DNA of 64,000 bases from Prochlorococcus sp. AG-347-K18. Lineage in GTDB: Bacteria > Cyanobacteriota > Cyanobacteriia > PCC-6307 > Cyanobiaceae. The first letter of the stretch is position 1, and each line of letters starts with the position of its first letter. A program made the position numbers and the translations under genes. The DNA lies in assembly GCA_003281365.1 (NCBI GenBank), contig QCCF01000006.1, positions 23,767 through 87,766 of the forward strand, in the 5' to 3' direction. The notes under the pieces were generated by a model. That model did not search any database. It was not told the DNA's origin and saw nothing but the letters and a program-made list of their open reading frames with translations. Below, piece by piece: positions 1 to 8,847 of the stretch.

Positions 1-684
1 GTCTGCTCAGGCAACTTTGGCGCTTCACTTATGAAAGATCCTAAAAAAGTAGCAAAATGCATAGAATCTCTAAAAAATAGCTGCAGCTTACCAATAACTA
101 TTAAACATAGAATAGGCGTAGACGACGATGATAGTTTTATAAATTTGAATAATTTCGTAAGGCATATCGCAAATGCAGGTGCAGACAGATTTACAGTTCA
201 TGCTAGAAAAGCTATATTAAGCGGATTAAGTCCAAAACAAAACAGAACTGTCCCTCCCCTTAATTACGACGTAGTAAAAAAATTAAAAAACCTTAATCGA
301 GAATTATTAATAGAAATCAATGGAGGATTCACGAGTATCGAAGAATCTTTAAAAGCACTTAATGATTTTGATGGTGTAATGGTTGGCAGGTCAGCCTACA
401 AACATCCTTTAAGGTGGAGTGAAATTGATCAAAAAGTTTACGGGATCAAAAAAGAGCCCAAATCTGCATCGAAAATCATATTCTCATTAATTCCTTACAT
501 AGAAGAACATATAGCTAGTGGAGGAAAATCTTGGGATATTTGCAAACATCTTATTAATTTAGTTGAGGGTATACCTAAAGCAAAAATTTGGAGAAATCAA
601 ATTTCCCTTAAATCCATAAAAAAAGAATTAGATATTGAGTATCTATCCAAATTAACTTCTAAGCTTGAAGAATTAGGTCACTAA
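1..684 (+). CDS. dusA: tRNA-dihydrouridine synthase A (5' end outside the window)
   Basis: This is the C-terminal 227 codons of a flavin-dependent synthase that reduces uridine to dihydrouridine in the tRNA D-loop. The frame is open from base 1 and begins VCSGNFGASLMKDP, the segment that follows the N-x-G-C-P active-site motif of DusA, so the catalytic cysteine lies off the left edge. The ATG at 31 is internal. Visible family features are IKHRIGVDD, FTVHARKAILSGLSPKQNR (tRNA- and FMN-binding part of the TIM barrel) and INGGFTS followed by GVMVGRSAYKHP (phosphate-binding barrel end). The C-terminal helical domain runs from about residue 150. The gene is convergent with the RNA-binding protein gene and the two stop codons overlap (CTAA at 681-684). 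The assignment to DusA rather than DusB or DusC rests on the HARKAxLxGLSPK motif, which is typical of DusA. Confidence 0.93.
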   Translation, partial: VCSGNFGASLMKDPKKVAKCIESLKNSCSLPITIKHRIGVDDDDSFINLNNFVRHIANAGADRFTVHARKAILSGLSPKQNRTVPPLNYDVVKKLKNLNRELLIEINGGFTSIEESLKALNDFDGVMVGRSAYKHPLRWSEIDQKVYGIKKEPKSASKIIFSLIPYIEEHIASGGKSWDICKHLINLVEGIPKAKIWRNQISLKSIKKELDIEYLSKLTSKLEELGH

Positions 685-1184
685 TTAGACTGATTTGATG
701 CATTATCGTCATTTGAAACCCCTCTTTTTCTTCTGATTCTGCCATTTTCATATTCAGAGTTTTCAGAAGAATTTCCATAGCTTCTATCTTCCCAACCTTC
801 GGCACCAGAGGATTTGTTACTAGATGTATTAGATTCAGAACTACCGCCACTATAACTACCGCCACTATAGCCGCCGCCATAGTTTCCGCCGTTATTACCA
901 CCACCATAACCACCTCTAGCTCCTCTACGAGAACCTCCAGATCCTCGTGGCTCAGCCTTATTTATTCTTAATGGCCTGCCCATAAGCTCTGTACCTTGCA
1001 AACCCTCTATAGCTGCTGATTCGATAGCTTCATCAGCCATCTCAACGAATGCGAATCCTCTTTTTCTCCCAGTATCTCTCTCTAGAGGAAGAGAACAATT
1101 TAAAACTTCACCAAAAGGGGAAAATAGTTGTGTAACATCTTCACGCTCTGCACGGAAAGGCAGGTTGCCAACAAAAATACTCAC
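681..1184 (-). CDS. RRM-type RNA-binding protein with glycine-rich tail
   Basis: A 167-residue cyanobacterial Rbp-type protein with one RNA recognition motif. RNP2 is IFVGNL (residues 3-8) and RNP1 is KRGFAFVEM (41-49). A Gly/Arg/Tyr-rich low-complexity segment follows (about 78-120), then a Ser/Asn-rich, partly basic tail. In other cyanobacteria such proteins respond to cold and bind mRNAs, including transcripts destined for thylakoid proteins; the targets here are unknown. The start at 1184 is chosen because the RRM begins immediately (MSIFVGNLP). The 115-bp gap before argH (1185-1299) would hold the promoter and 5' UTR. The Ser/Asn tail is longer than in minimal Rbp proteins. Confidence 0.92.
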   Translation of the reverse strand: MSIFVGNLPFRAEREDVTQLFSPFGEVLNCSLPLERDTGRKRGFAFVEMADEAIESAAIEGLQGTELMGRPLRINKAEPRGSGGSRRGARGGYGGGNNGGNYGGGYSGGSYSGGSSESNTSSNKSSGAEGWEDRSYGNSSENSEYENGRIRRKRGVSNDDNASNQSN

Positions 1185-1299
1185 TTTAAACTCAACAAAG
1201 AAAAATTACGAAATGAAAAAACTACGATAAGCAGCTCAATTATTATTCTTTATTATTCTACTTCAAAGAATACCCTTCTAGGAGAAAAACAATTGATAT

Positions 1300-2679
1300 T
1301 CAGAGTAACAATTTTTTTTGCCAATTATTTAACTCCTTTTCAACTTGAGCAAATGCTGTTCCACCCTCACTAGTTCTTGACTTTACAACATTTAAGGGTT
1401 CAAGATCTGTAAAAACATCATCTTCAAAATCAGAATGAAATTTTTTAAATTCCTCAGTTTTCAGATTTTTTAATAACAATTTTCTATCTAGACAATACTT
1501 AACAATTTCTCCTACGACTTGATAAGCAGTCCTAAAAGGAACATTTTTACCTACTAAGTAATCAGCCAAATCAGTAGCATTAGAAAAGTCATTTTCTACT
1601 GAATCGGATAAATTTCTAATATTAAATTCTATGCCCTCATTAATTAAAATAGTCATTGCTGTAATGCATGAAGATATTGTCTCTGCAGTATCAAATAAAG
1701 GCTCTTTATCCTCTTGAAAATCTTTATTATAAGCAAGTGGCACACCTTTGACCATAGTTAGCAATGCTTGAAGATGTCCATACACTCTACCTGTTTTACC
1801 CCTTATTAGTTCTGGAACATCTGGATTTTTTTTCTGTGGCATTAAGCTACTACCAGTAGCGCATTTGTCTGTTAATTTCGCGAATGAAAATTCATCGGTT
1901 ACCCATAAAATTATTTCCTCCGAAATTTTACTTAAGTGAGACATTAACAAAGCAGATGCAGAAACAAACTCTATACAAAAATCTCTATCACTTACTGCAT
2001 CTATACTATTCTTATAAATTTTTTCAAAACCAAGTTCTGAAGCTGTAAATTTCCTATCTATTTTTATTTTTGTGCCAGCTAATGCTGCAGCACCCAATGG
2101 GCAGGTATTAACTCTTGATCTTACTTCTTTAAACCTTTCACGGTCTCTTGAAAACATTTCTATGTAAGCCAATAAATGATGAGCCAAAGATAATGGTTGT
2201 GCTCTTTGCATATGTGTATACCCAGGAATTAAAGTATAAAGATTAGATTTCGCAATCTTAAGAAGGGATTTTTGCAAATCAGTTATCAAAGAATCAATAT
2301 TGTCAATCTCTTTTCGAAGCCACAATCTTATATCTGTAGCGATTTGATCATTTCTACTTCTGCCTGTATGTAATTTTTTTCCAGTATCTCCAATTAAACT
2401 AATTAATTTTTCTTCTATACAATAATGAATATCTTCTGAAGGTGGACTAGGAAGAAATTTACCCTCCAAAAACTCAACTTTTATTGTTTCTAAACCATTA
2501 ATAATCTGCAAAGTTTCAGAAGAGGACAAAACATGGGTTTTACCAAGCATTTTTGCATGAGCGATAGAACACTCTAAATCTTCTAAAATTAGCTTCCTAT
2601 CGAAGCTAATTGAAGCATTGAACTTTTGAATAAAAGGGTTTAGTGTATTATCAAATCTTTTACTCCAAACTTTTGCCAT
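1300..2679 (-). CDS. argH: argininosuccinate lyase
   Basis: ArgH cleaves argininosuccinate to arginine and fumarate, the last step of arginine synthesis, in the cytoplasm. The 459-residue protein has the usual family length. It opens [28 protein letters not shown] and contains [13 protein letters not shown], the [17 protein letters not shown] segment with the catalytic histidine region, and the fumarase/lyase superfamily signature [12 protein letters not shown] at about residue 280. argG, the preceding pathway enzyme, is also in this window at 29009-30223 but far away, so the pathway is not an operon. The ATG start has no strong Shine-Dalgarno sequence, as is common in this genome. Confidence 0.98.
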   Translation of the reverse strand: MAKVWSKRFDNTLNPFIQKFNASISFDRKLILEDLECSIAHAKMLGKTHVLSSSETLQIINGLETIKVEFLEGKFLPSPPSEDIHYCIEEKLISLIGDTGKKLHTGRSRNDQIATDIRLWLRKEIDNIDSLITDLQKSLLKIAKSNLYTLIPGYTHMQRAQPLSLAHHLLAYIEMFSRDRERFKEVRSRVNTCPLGAAALAGTKIKIDRKFTASELGFEKIYKNSIDAVSDRDFCIEFVSASALLMSHLSKISEEIILWVTDEFSFAKLTDKCATGSSLMPQKKNPDVPELIRGKTGRVYGHLQALLTMVKGVPLAYNKDFQEDKEPLFDTAETISSCITAMTILINEGIEFNIRNLSDSVENDFSNATDLADYLVGKNVPFRTAYQVVGEIVKYCLDRKLLLKNLKTEEFKKFHSDFEDDVFTDLEPLNVVKSRTSEGGTAFAQVEKELNNWQKKLLL

Positions 2680-2747
2680 ATCAATAAATAACTTAAAGAG
2701 TAGATATCTCTAATAAAGCATTTTTTTATATCGGTGACAAAAAATAT

Positions 2748-4091
2748 CTATTTCAATTGAAAAACAACCATAGATGCATCATCTTCAAGATGTCTATTCT
2801 GTCCAGTAAAATCATCTAATTTTCTAAATAATTTATTCAAAATTTCTTGCGAGGAAAGAGATTTTTTACATAACTTTGTAAGGGTTCTTATTAATCTTTC
2901 CTCATCAAATCTTTCACCTAAAGAGTTAGCAGTATCAATTACTCCATCGGTATAGTATAGAACCAAATCTTTTTCGTTAAGCTTGATTTCTCCACATTGA
3001 TATTGAGCCTCTCTCTGTAATCCCAGCACAAATCCTTCAGCATCCAATTTGATCATTTTCTGATCTGAACTTTTCCAAAGCAAAGGAGGATTATGTGCTG
3101 CATTAGCAAATCTCAACCTTCTAGTTCTAGGGTCATAATCTGAATAAAAAAGTGTTATGAGTCTATGTGACTGATCTAAGTCATTAATGGCTAATTGATT
3201 AAGATCATGCAAAATTCTATCTGGGGGTAACCCAGTAAGAATCTCTGCTCGTAACATTCCTCTTAGCATGGTCATCAGAAGGCCCGCAGGAATACCTTTA
3301 CCCATAACATCACCTATTACTAAAGCCCATCTAGCTTTCTCCTTTCTTTTTTCTATGATATTTGTCTTTAAACACATAAAATCATAGTAATCACCTCCTA
3401 ATTGGAGTGCAGGTCTGCAATGCGCAGCAATATCCAAACCATATATAGTTGGGCAATAATCTGGGAGCAATTGAGATTGTATTTCAGCTCCGGTTGAAAT
3501 TTCTCTATCCACTTTCTCATGCTTTTTATTTGTTTTTATCAAGGAATAATTTTCTAATCCAACAGCAAGACAATTTTGGACAAAATTAAAATTATAGTCT
3601 TTTAAAATAGGTTCACTAGATAAATCTTTACTAAAGATGTATATAAACCCTCTACATTTTCCTCTAGATAATATTTTTTCCGTTTCGATTTTATATTGTT
3701 TAAAGTTATTTTTTAAAGCATCTTCAAAAATTAGAATTTCACTAATTTTAAAATTTTTAGGAAAGTTATATTGATTAAAAAAATTATTAATTTCTTCTTG
3801 AATTTTTGAACATTCCGTATTGGCTGAAATTTTTATATTTTCATGCCATATTTCACCCTCATAATTAAGAGGAATAATTAATATAATTTTTTCATCAAAA
3901 AAATATTTAAAAATTAAGCATACATAATCTAGTAGTTTATTTATATTAGAGAAAGTCTTTAAATAATATGCAAGTGAAGATGCAATTTCAGCAAATTTAT
4001 TTTTATTTTTTGCAGAAACTAATGATTCATTATCTAAAATTTTTTGAATAAATTTGTTTGAAAATAATTTTTCTTTTTGATTAATATTCAC
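2748..4091 (-). CDS. SpoIIE/RsbU-type serine phosphatase (PPM family)
   Basis: A 447-residue soluble protein whose C-terminal half (about 195-446) is a SpoIIE/PP2C-like phosphatase domain. The metal-binding motifs are GGDYYDF (about 231-237), GDVMGKGIPAGLLM (about 261-274) and a late DDASMVVF (about 437-444). The N-terminal 180 residues look like a divergent GAF-type sensor domain, but no clear ligand motif is visible. Family members dephosphorylate anti-sigma-factor antagonists or similar serine-phosphorylated switches. No partner kinase or STAS protein is encoded next to it. It probably starts at GTG 4089-4091. It lies between argH and ftsY on the same strand, with 68- and 67-bp gaps. Confidence 0.87.
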   Translation of the reverse strand: MNINQKEKLFSNKFIQKILDNESLVSAKNKNKFAEIASSLAYYLKTFSNINKLLDYVCLIFKYFFDEKIILIIPLNYEGEIWHENIKISANTECSKIQEEINNFFNQYNFPKNFKISEILIFEDALKNNFKQYKIETEKILSRGKCRGFIYIFSKDLSSEPILKDYNFNFVQNCLAVGLENYSLIKTNKKHEKVDREISTGAEIQSQLLPDYCPTIYGLDIAAHCRPALQLGGDYYDFMCLKTNIIEKRKEKARWALVIGDVMGKGIPAGLLMTMLRGMLRAEILTGLPPDRILHDLNQLAINDLDQSHRLITLFYSDYDPRTRRLRFANAAHNPPLLWKSSDQKMIKLDAEGFVLGLQREAQYQCGEIKLNEKDLVLYYTDGVIDTANSLGERFDEERLIRTLTKLCKKSLSSQEILNKLFRKLDDFTGQNRHLEDDASMVVFQLK

Positions 4092-4158
4092 AACAAGTTA
4101 AATAGATAAATATGTTTTAACATTAAATTGAATTTTTTATAAAAATTTAATTAAATAT

Positions 4159-5382
4159 TTATTTATCTGCAAGCATAGCTTCTATAAATTCATAACTATT
4201 AAAAGGTCTCAAGTCTTTGATACCTTCTCCAGCCCCAATAAATCTTATTGGCAAATTTACTTCTTCAGATACAGCTAAAGAAACTCCTCCTCTTGAAGTG
4301 CCATCTAATTTGGTAATAATTGCTCCACTTAAATTAGCAGATTTAGCAAAACTTTTTGCTTGTTTTAAGCCATTTTGACCTTGACTTGCATCTAGAACCA
4401 ATAATGATTCAACTATGGCATCTGGAACCTTTTTATCAATAATTTTTTTTATTTTTGCTAATTCATCCATCAGATTATTTTTTGTTTGTAATCTCCCAGC
4501 TGTATCAACTAATAAAAGGTCAATATTTCTTTTTTTCGCAGAATTGATTGCATCAAAAACTACAGCTGCGGGATCAGCATTTTTTGATTGATTTGATATA
4601 ACATCAACATTACTTCTCTCGCCCCATATTTTAAGTTGTTCTACTGCTGCAGCTCTAAAAGTATCCGCAGCGGCTATAAGAGTTTTATAGTTACTATTTG
4701 AGGATAAATATGCTAATTTTCCTAATGTAGTAGTTTTCCCAACACCATTAACTCCAACTAATAACCAAACATTTAACTTACCCTTTTTTGGAACTAAAAG
4801 ATCACTTCCCGAACTTTTTATGGGTTTATCAATAATTATTTTTAATTCCTTCTTCAAAAATTTTATTCCTGCTTCGGCGCCAACAACTTCTTCATTTAAT
4901 TTTTTTCTAAGAGCACTTATAACTTTATCAGTTGAATCCATACCAACATCAGCTCTTATTAATAAGGTCTCTAAATCATCAAGGGATTCTGGATTGAGAG
5001 GATCATCTCCCAGCTTCTCCAATAATTCAGTAACAAAGCCTTTTCGTGTTTCTTCTAATCCTCTTTTTAACTTAGTTAACCAATCAATTTCATCTATGGA
5101 TATTTGATTTAATTTTTTCCCCTGAGCAGCCAATACCATGGCCGACCAAGTAAAATTATCGTCAAACTCTCCTAATTCAGTATCATTAATATTATTAGAG
5201 AATTCTTGCTTTTGTTCTTCCTTTTTCTGTAATTCTTGCTTTTGTTCTTCCTGTTTCTGTAATTCTTGCTTTTGTTCTTCCTTTTTCTGTAATTCTTGCT
5301 TTTGTTCTTCCTGTCGTTTTTTTAAAAGTGCATAAGCCTGAGCAGCCCATTCGCGAGAGTTATCTGAATCAGTATTTGTCAT
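4159..5382 (-). CDS. ftsY: signal recognition particle receptor FtsY
   Basis: FtsY is the SRP receptor GTPase that docks ribosome-SRP complexes at the membrane. The 407-residue protein has a charged N-terminal A domain, an N helical bundle from about residue 78, and the G domain. The G domain shows GVNGVGKTTTLGKLAYL (P-loop, about 212-228), DTFRAAAVEQL, DTAGRLQTKNNLM (about 295-307) and TKLDGTSRGG (about 356-365). The N-terminal region holds a striking in-frame repeat of ten residues (EEQKQELQKK/Q) in nearly four copies, from a 30-bp DNA repeat. It should form a charged helix and replaces the usual acidic A domain. The gene is upstream of the phosphatase gene and downstream of nusB on the same strand. 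Confidence 0.97.
   Translation of the reverse strand: MTNTDSDNSREWAAQAYALLKKRQEEQKQELQKKEEQKQELQKQEEQKQELQKKEEQKQEFSNNINDTELGEFDDNFTWSAMVLAAQGKKLNQISIDEIDWLTKLKRGLEETRKGFVTELLEKLGDDPLNPESLDDLETLLIRADVGMDSTDKVISALRKKLNEEVVGAEAGIKFLKKELKIIIDKPIKSSGSDLLVPKKGKLNVWLLVGVNGVGKTTTLGKLAYLSSNSNYKTLIAAADTFRAAAVEQLKIWGERSNVDVISNQSKNADPAAVVFDAINSAKKRNIDLLLVDTAGRLQTKNNLMDELAKIKKIIDKKVPDAIVESLLVLDASQGQNGLKQAKSFAKSANLSGAIITKLDGTSRGGVSLAVSEEVNLPIRFIGAGEGIKDLRPFNSYEFIEAMLADK
5201..5316. repeat. 30-bp tandem repeat inside ftsY
   Basis: Units start at 5201, 5231, 5261 and 5291 and read AATTCTTGCTTTTGTTCTTC plus ten further bases. Units 1 and 3 are identical. Unit 2 differs by one base in its last ten (CTGTTTCTGT against CTTTTTCTGT). 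Unit 4 is intact for about 23 bases and then diverges. Because the unit is a multiple of three, copy-number changes would keep ftsY in frame, adding or removing ten residues of the N-terminal charged helix. Confidence 0.95.
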
Positions 5383-5440
5383 TGATATTTATAATACATA
5401 TTTAATGAATTCTAAAATAATATTTATTTATATCAAATAA

Positions 5441-6070
5441 TTATTGCGATTTTACTGTTTGTAATCTCCTCAAGACTCCATTAATAAATTTTCTTCCTTC
5501 TATATCACTATATTTATTGGCTAGATTTACTGCCTCGTCACAAGCAACAGCAACAGGCGTACTCAAAAAATTAATATCTACGTAGGCTAAACGCAAAATA
5601 TCTCGATCAATTCTTGGTAATCTTTTTAATCTCCAGTGATCCATTGCTTGATCGATATCAGAATCAATAATTGTGAGATTATTAATAATATTAATAATCC
5701 TTTGATTCACATCCTCTCTAATATCAAGTTGCCCACTAGAAACTATTAATTTTGGAAAGTCTAAGGTTACTGAAAGTGTATTCATTACAGTTTCAATTTT
5801 TATTAAAGATTTTTTTAACTCTTCTCTAACATTAGAGAAAGAGGAATTAACACCTTCATGCAATTCACTATCTAATAATTTTTGTGAAGCATTTTCTAAA
5901 TCTGATTCACAATTATCTAATTCATCTCTGCAATGGCTTAATAGACAATCCAAAGCAGATTCGAAAATCTCTTCTATCTGAGATTTATTTAATTTGAAAT
6001 CTCCTTTATCTTTTATGAGACCGAGAGATATTAAAGATAATTCTCTAGAAAGAGATCTATTATTATGCAT
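5441..6070 (-). CDS. nusB: transcription antitermination factor NusB
   Basis: NusB binds boxA RNA with NusE (S10) and promotes antitermination, mainly on rRNA operons. The frame is 209 residues, longer than the 140-160 of E. coli-type NusB. The extra length is a central helical insertion (about 40-115), as is usual in cyanobacteria. The C-terminal core is clear: DQAMDHWRLKRLPRIDRDILRLAY, then STPVAVACDEAVNLANKYSD and FINGVLRRL. The ATG at 6068-6070 is preferred over the in-frame TTG one codon upstream. The DUF502 gene ends at 6074, so the two are probably co-transcribed, with ftsY downstream. Confidence 0.94.
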   Translation of the reverse strand: MHNNRSLSRELSLISLGLIKDKGDFKLNKSQIEEIFESALDCLLSHCRDELDNCESDLENASQKLLDSELHEGVNSSFSNVREELKKSLIKIETVMNTLSVTLDFPKLIVSSGQLDIREDVNQRIINIINNLTIIDSDIDQAMDHWRLKRLPRIDRDILRLAYVDINFLSTPVAVACDEAVNLANKYSDIEGRKFINGVLRRLQTVKSQ

Positions 6071-6073
6071 CAA

Positions 6074-6808
6074 TTAGGAAGAGGTATTAGTAGATGCACG
6101 TAATTGAGAAAATAATTTTGAAAAAGTTGGATTTGAACTATTAGTTTTTTCATCTGGATTAACTATTCCAGCTGAAATTATTGTTCTAAACGCATCTTCT
6201 ACTGAAATATCTAAATCCTTTACAGATGATTCAGGAACTAATGTGTACCACCCAGTAGTTGGATTTGGTGCTGTAGGTATAAAAACGCTTAGCAACTTTT
6301 CTTTCAATTCTGGTTGTAAAGAAGGACCCACATCACCAGTTACAAAGCCAACACTGTATAGCCCTTCTCTTGGATATTCAACTAGAACAACTCTTCTAAA
6401 TCGATTAGATTTATTACTCAAAAAAGTTTCGAGCAATTGTTTAAGTGTTTTATAAACTGCTCCTGCCACTGGTATTTTTGATAAGGTACCTTCACCAAAT
6501 TCTAATAACCATCTTCCTACAAAATTTCTCGCCATTAAGCCAATAAGCAAAATTGCCAATAAAGGAACTGTTAAACCCAAAGTTAGATTTATTAAATCTT
6601 GTAATAAAGGATTTAATGTAATAAAAGGATTTAATTGCTTAGGAACAGAAGTAACTAAACTTAAAACAAATTTACTAACTAATGATGACAGCCAAATAGT
6701 TGTTGCTAAAGGTATTACAACCAACAATCCAGCTATAAGATCATTTTTAAGATCCTGTTGGAGCCTTGATCCCAGATTCGAGTCTTGATTTTGATTAGAT
6801 TCAACCAA
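6074..6808 (-). CDS. DUF502 family membrane protein
   Basis: A 244-residue conserved membrane protein of unknown function. Two transmembrane segments are visible, IAGLLVVIPLATTIWLSSLV (about 25-44) and LTLGLTVPLLAILLIGLMAR (about 75-94). They are followed by a soluble domain with the family motifs IPVAGAVYKTLKQLLETF, VLVEYPREGLYSVGFVTGD and FIPTAPNPTTGWY. The start codon is TTG (6806-6808); no upstream in-frame ATG was found. It sits directly upstream of nusB (3-bp gap), an arrangement I recall from other Prochlorococcus, and diverges from queG across 146 bp. DUF502 proteins have been linked to membrane stress in plants and bacteria, but no reaction is known. Confidence 0.9.
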   Translation of the reverse strand: MVESNQNQDSNLGSRLQQDLKNDLIAGLLVVIPLATTIWLSSLVSKFVLSLVTSVPKQLNPFITLNPLLQDLINLTLGLTVPLLAILLIGLMARNFVGRWLLEFGEGTLSKIPVAGAVYKTLKQLLETFLSNKSNRFRRVVLVEYPREGLYSVGFVTGDVGPSLQPELKEKLLSVFIPTAPNPTTGWYTLVPESSVKDLDISVEDAFRTIISAGIVNPDEKTNSSNPTFSKLFSQLRASTNTSS

Positions 6809-6954
6809 AATAACGTTTTTAACTATACTAACTCTACTAATAATTTAACTGTTTTTACTTAGTTAGGATATATTTTTTTTTAATATATTTAAATTATTTA
6901 TTAGTTTCTTCCCAAAATAATAACTTTTGAAAGAAATATATACATAATAAAGAT

Positions 6955-7902
6955 ATGATTAGTACCCTTAATTCCAAAAAAGAAATTAGTAAAAAATTAA
7001 AACAAAGAGCAATTAATGAGGGTTTTGCAATATCTGGAATTGCTTCGATTCCAGGTAGTTCGCGTTTAAAATTACGAACTAACGCTTTAAATAGATGGTT
7101 ATCAAATAAACATCATAGTGAAATGAAATGGATGGAAACAGAAAAAAGAGAAAACATTGACTATTTACTTGAAGGAGCAAAAAGTGTTTTAAGCGTTGGA
7201 TTTAAATATATTAGTTCGCAGAACAACAACAAAAACAAAATATTCAAAGTGGGAAAATTTGGCCAAGGAGAAGATTATCACAAAGTAATTTATAAAAAAT
7301 TAAAGAATATTGGCAAATGGATTAACCTAGAAATCCCAGACTGCAAATGGAAAATATGTGTAGACACCTCGCCACTTCTTGAAAAAGCATGGGCTGAAGA
7401 ATCAGGCCTTGGATGGATAAGTAAAAATAGCAATCTAATAAACAAGAATCATGGTTCTTGGTTTACTCTTGGTTTTATAATCCTTACAAAAGATCTTGTA
7501 CCTGACAAACCTCATGAAACACTTTGTGGAAAATGCGAAAAGTGTATTGAACTTTGTCCCACAAGTGCAATAATTGAACCTTTTGTAATACAGTCAAATC
7601 TATGTATTGCTTATCACACCATAGAAAATAGAGAAAGAAATATTCCAAAAAAGATAAAAAAGAATTTAAACGGATGGATTGCAGGATGTGATATTTGTCA
7701 AGATGTATGCCCTTGGAATAAATCAGTAACATATAATAATTCTTTTGAAAACACTCCAAAAGAATGGATTAAAAATCTTGATGTTGAATCATTAAATTGG
7801 GATGATAAAACCTGGGAAGAAAACCTAAAAGGAACTACATTAAAGAGAATTAAACCATGGATGTGGAGAAGAAACATAAAAGCCGCATTACTACATAAAT
7901 AA
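6955..7902 (+). CDS. queG: epoxyqueuosine reductase QueG
   Basis: QueG reduces epoxyqueuosine to queuosine in tRNA wobble position 34, using cobalamin and two [4Fe-4S] clusters. The 315-residue protein carries both ferredoxin-type motifs, CGKCEKCIELCPTSAI (about 192-207) and CDICQDVCPWN (about 244-254). It also has KICVDTSPLLEKAWAEESGLGWISKN, the conserved active-site stretch with the catalytic aspartate. Two other queuosine genes, queC and queE, lie at 48958-50316. The TPR gene follows after 4 bp, so the two are likely co-transcribed. The 146-bp divergent gap upstream probably holds the promoter. Confidence 0.97.
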   Translation: MISTLNSKKEISKKLKQRAINEGFAISGIASIPGSSRLKLRTNALNRWLSNKHHSEMKWMETEKRENIDYLLEGAKSVLSVGFKYISSQNNNKNKIFKVGKFGQGEDYHKVIYKKLKNIGKWINLEIPDCKWKICVDTSPLLEKAWAEESGLGWISKNSNLINKNHGSWFTLGFIILTKDLVPDKPHETLCGKCEKCIELCPTSAIIEPFVIQSNLCIAYHTIENRERNIPKKIKKNLNGWIAGCDICQDVCPWNKSVTYNNSFENTPKEWIKNLDVESLNWDDKTWEENLKGTTLKRIKPWMWRRNIKAALLHK

Positions 7903-7906
7903 ATAC

Positions 7907-8770
7907 ATGCAAAAGTTTTTTAACAAGATGCTTTGCATCTCATTAATCAGTTTTTACTTTGTAAAAGTAGAACAAGTTCAATCATTAGTGCCATATTATT
8001 ATTTCCCAACGATTAAAAGTATTCAGAAGGAAAGTTTATCTCTTGGTCAATATGCATATCAACTTCTATATTTTGGACAATACGAAGAAAGCCTTAAGTT
8101 CGCAAGATTAGCAGTAAAAATAAATAAGACAGATGAAAAATTGTGGCTAACTTTAGCTGAAACACAAATAGCTAACCAGCTATACAAAAAGGCATTAAAA
8201 TCTTTAAATAAAGCACAAAAAATAAATTCAAATATTAGTGAAATATACTTTATTAAAAGCAATATATATTTTAAAATTTCAGAATTAGAAAATGCAAAAA
8301 CTGCCTTAGAAACTGGATTAAAGATTGATCCTAACAATCATAAAGCTATTTTTCAATTAGGAAATATATTATTAAAGAAAAAAAAATTCCCAGAAGCTAT
8401 TGATAATTTTGAAAAATCTATAAAACTTAAACCTGATTTCTGGCAAGCTATAAATAATAAAGGATTAGCTTATTTTGAAACAAACAACATAAATCTCTCT
8501 ATAAAACATTTTGAAAAAGCAATCGCTATTCAGGAAAATGCAGAACCATTACTAGGGCTTGCTTCATGTATAAGAATGAGAGATATTGAATTATCTCTTG
8601 AACTAGCAAAAAAAGCCTTAATTAAGGATCCTAACTATGTGGATTATGGTTTTAGGAAAGAACAATTATGGGGAGAAAATTTACAAACTTCAACAGAAAT
8701 CCTCTTACAAAATGAGCAGCTAAAGAAACACGTAATATTGGCAAAATCTAAAATAAATAGATCTTCTTAA
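7907..8770 (+). CDS. secreted or membrane-anchored TPR-repeat protein
   Basis: A 287-residue protein that starts with a hydrophobic signal segment (MLCISLISFYFVKVEQVQS, about residues 8-26). It is followed by roughly five tetratricopeptide repeats, for example KLWLTLAETQIANQLYKKAL, SEIYFIKSNIYFKISELENA, HKAIFQLGNILLKKKKFPEA and WQAINNKGLAYFETNNINLS. TPR arrays mediate protein-protein contacts and no enzymatic motif is present. It follows queG by 4 bp, which suggests shared transcription without implying a role in queuosine synthesis. Export to the periplasm or thylakoid lumen is inferred from the signal segment. Confidence 0.85.
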   Translation: MQKFFNKMLCISLISFYFVKVEQVQSLVPYYYFPTIKSIQKESLSLGQYAYQLLYFGQYEESLKFARLAVKINKTDEKLWLTLAETQIANQLYKKALKSLNKAQKINSNISEIYFIKSNIYFKISELENAKTALETGLKIDPNNHKAIFQLGNILLKKKKFPEAIDNFEKSIKLKPDFWQAINNKGLAYFETNNINLSIKHFEKAIAIQENAEPLLGLASCIRMRDIELSLELAKKALIKDPNYVDYGFRKEQLWGENLQTSTEILLQNEQLKKHVILAKSKINRSS

Positions 8771-8775
8771 GTTTC

Positions 8776-8809
8776 AAGACTGGTAAATATTTGTATACCT
8801 ATTAGTCTT
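8776..8809. promoter_or_regulatory. imperfect inverted repeat before the gyrA-like gene
   Basis: AAGACT (8776-8781) is followed by GGTA. TACC (8796-8799), four unpaired bases and AGTCTT (8804-8809) complete a two-part hairpin with a 10-base loop. It lies in the 77-bp gap between the TPR gene and the gyrA-like gene. There is no T-run after it, so it is a weak terminator candidate. An operator or 5' UTR structure is equally possible. Confidence 0.35.
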
Positions 8810-8847
8810 AATTTAGTTAATGAATAAATAATTAATTTTGCTTTCTA

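Noticed and set aside
659..913. 84-codon minus-strand frame within the RNA-binding protein gene
   Set aside because: Val/Ala/Met-rich composition comes from reading the glycine-rich codons in another frame.
5138..5335. Cys/Phe-rich plus-strand frame opposite ftsY
   Set aside because: It is the complement of the tandem repeat and the conserved ftsY frame; its Cys-Phe pattern is a by-product of the repeat.
8783..8798. GTA-N10-TAC resembling an NtcA site before the gyrA-like gene
   Set aside because: The spacer is 10 rather than 8, and the bases are part of the hairpin described there.
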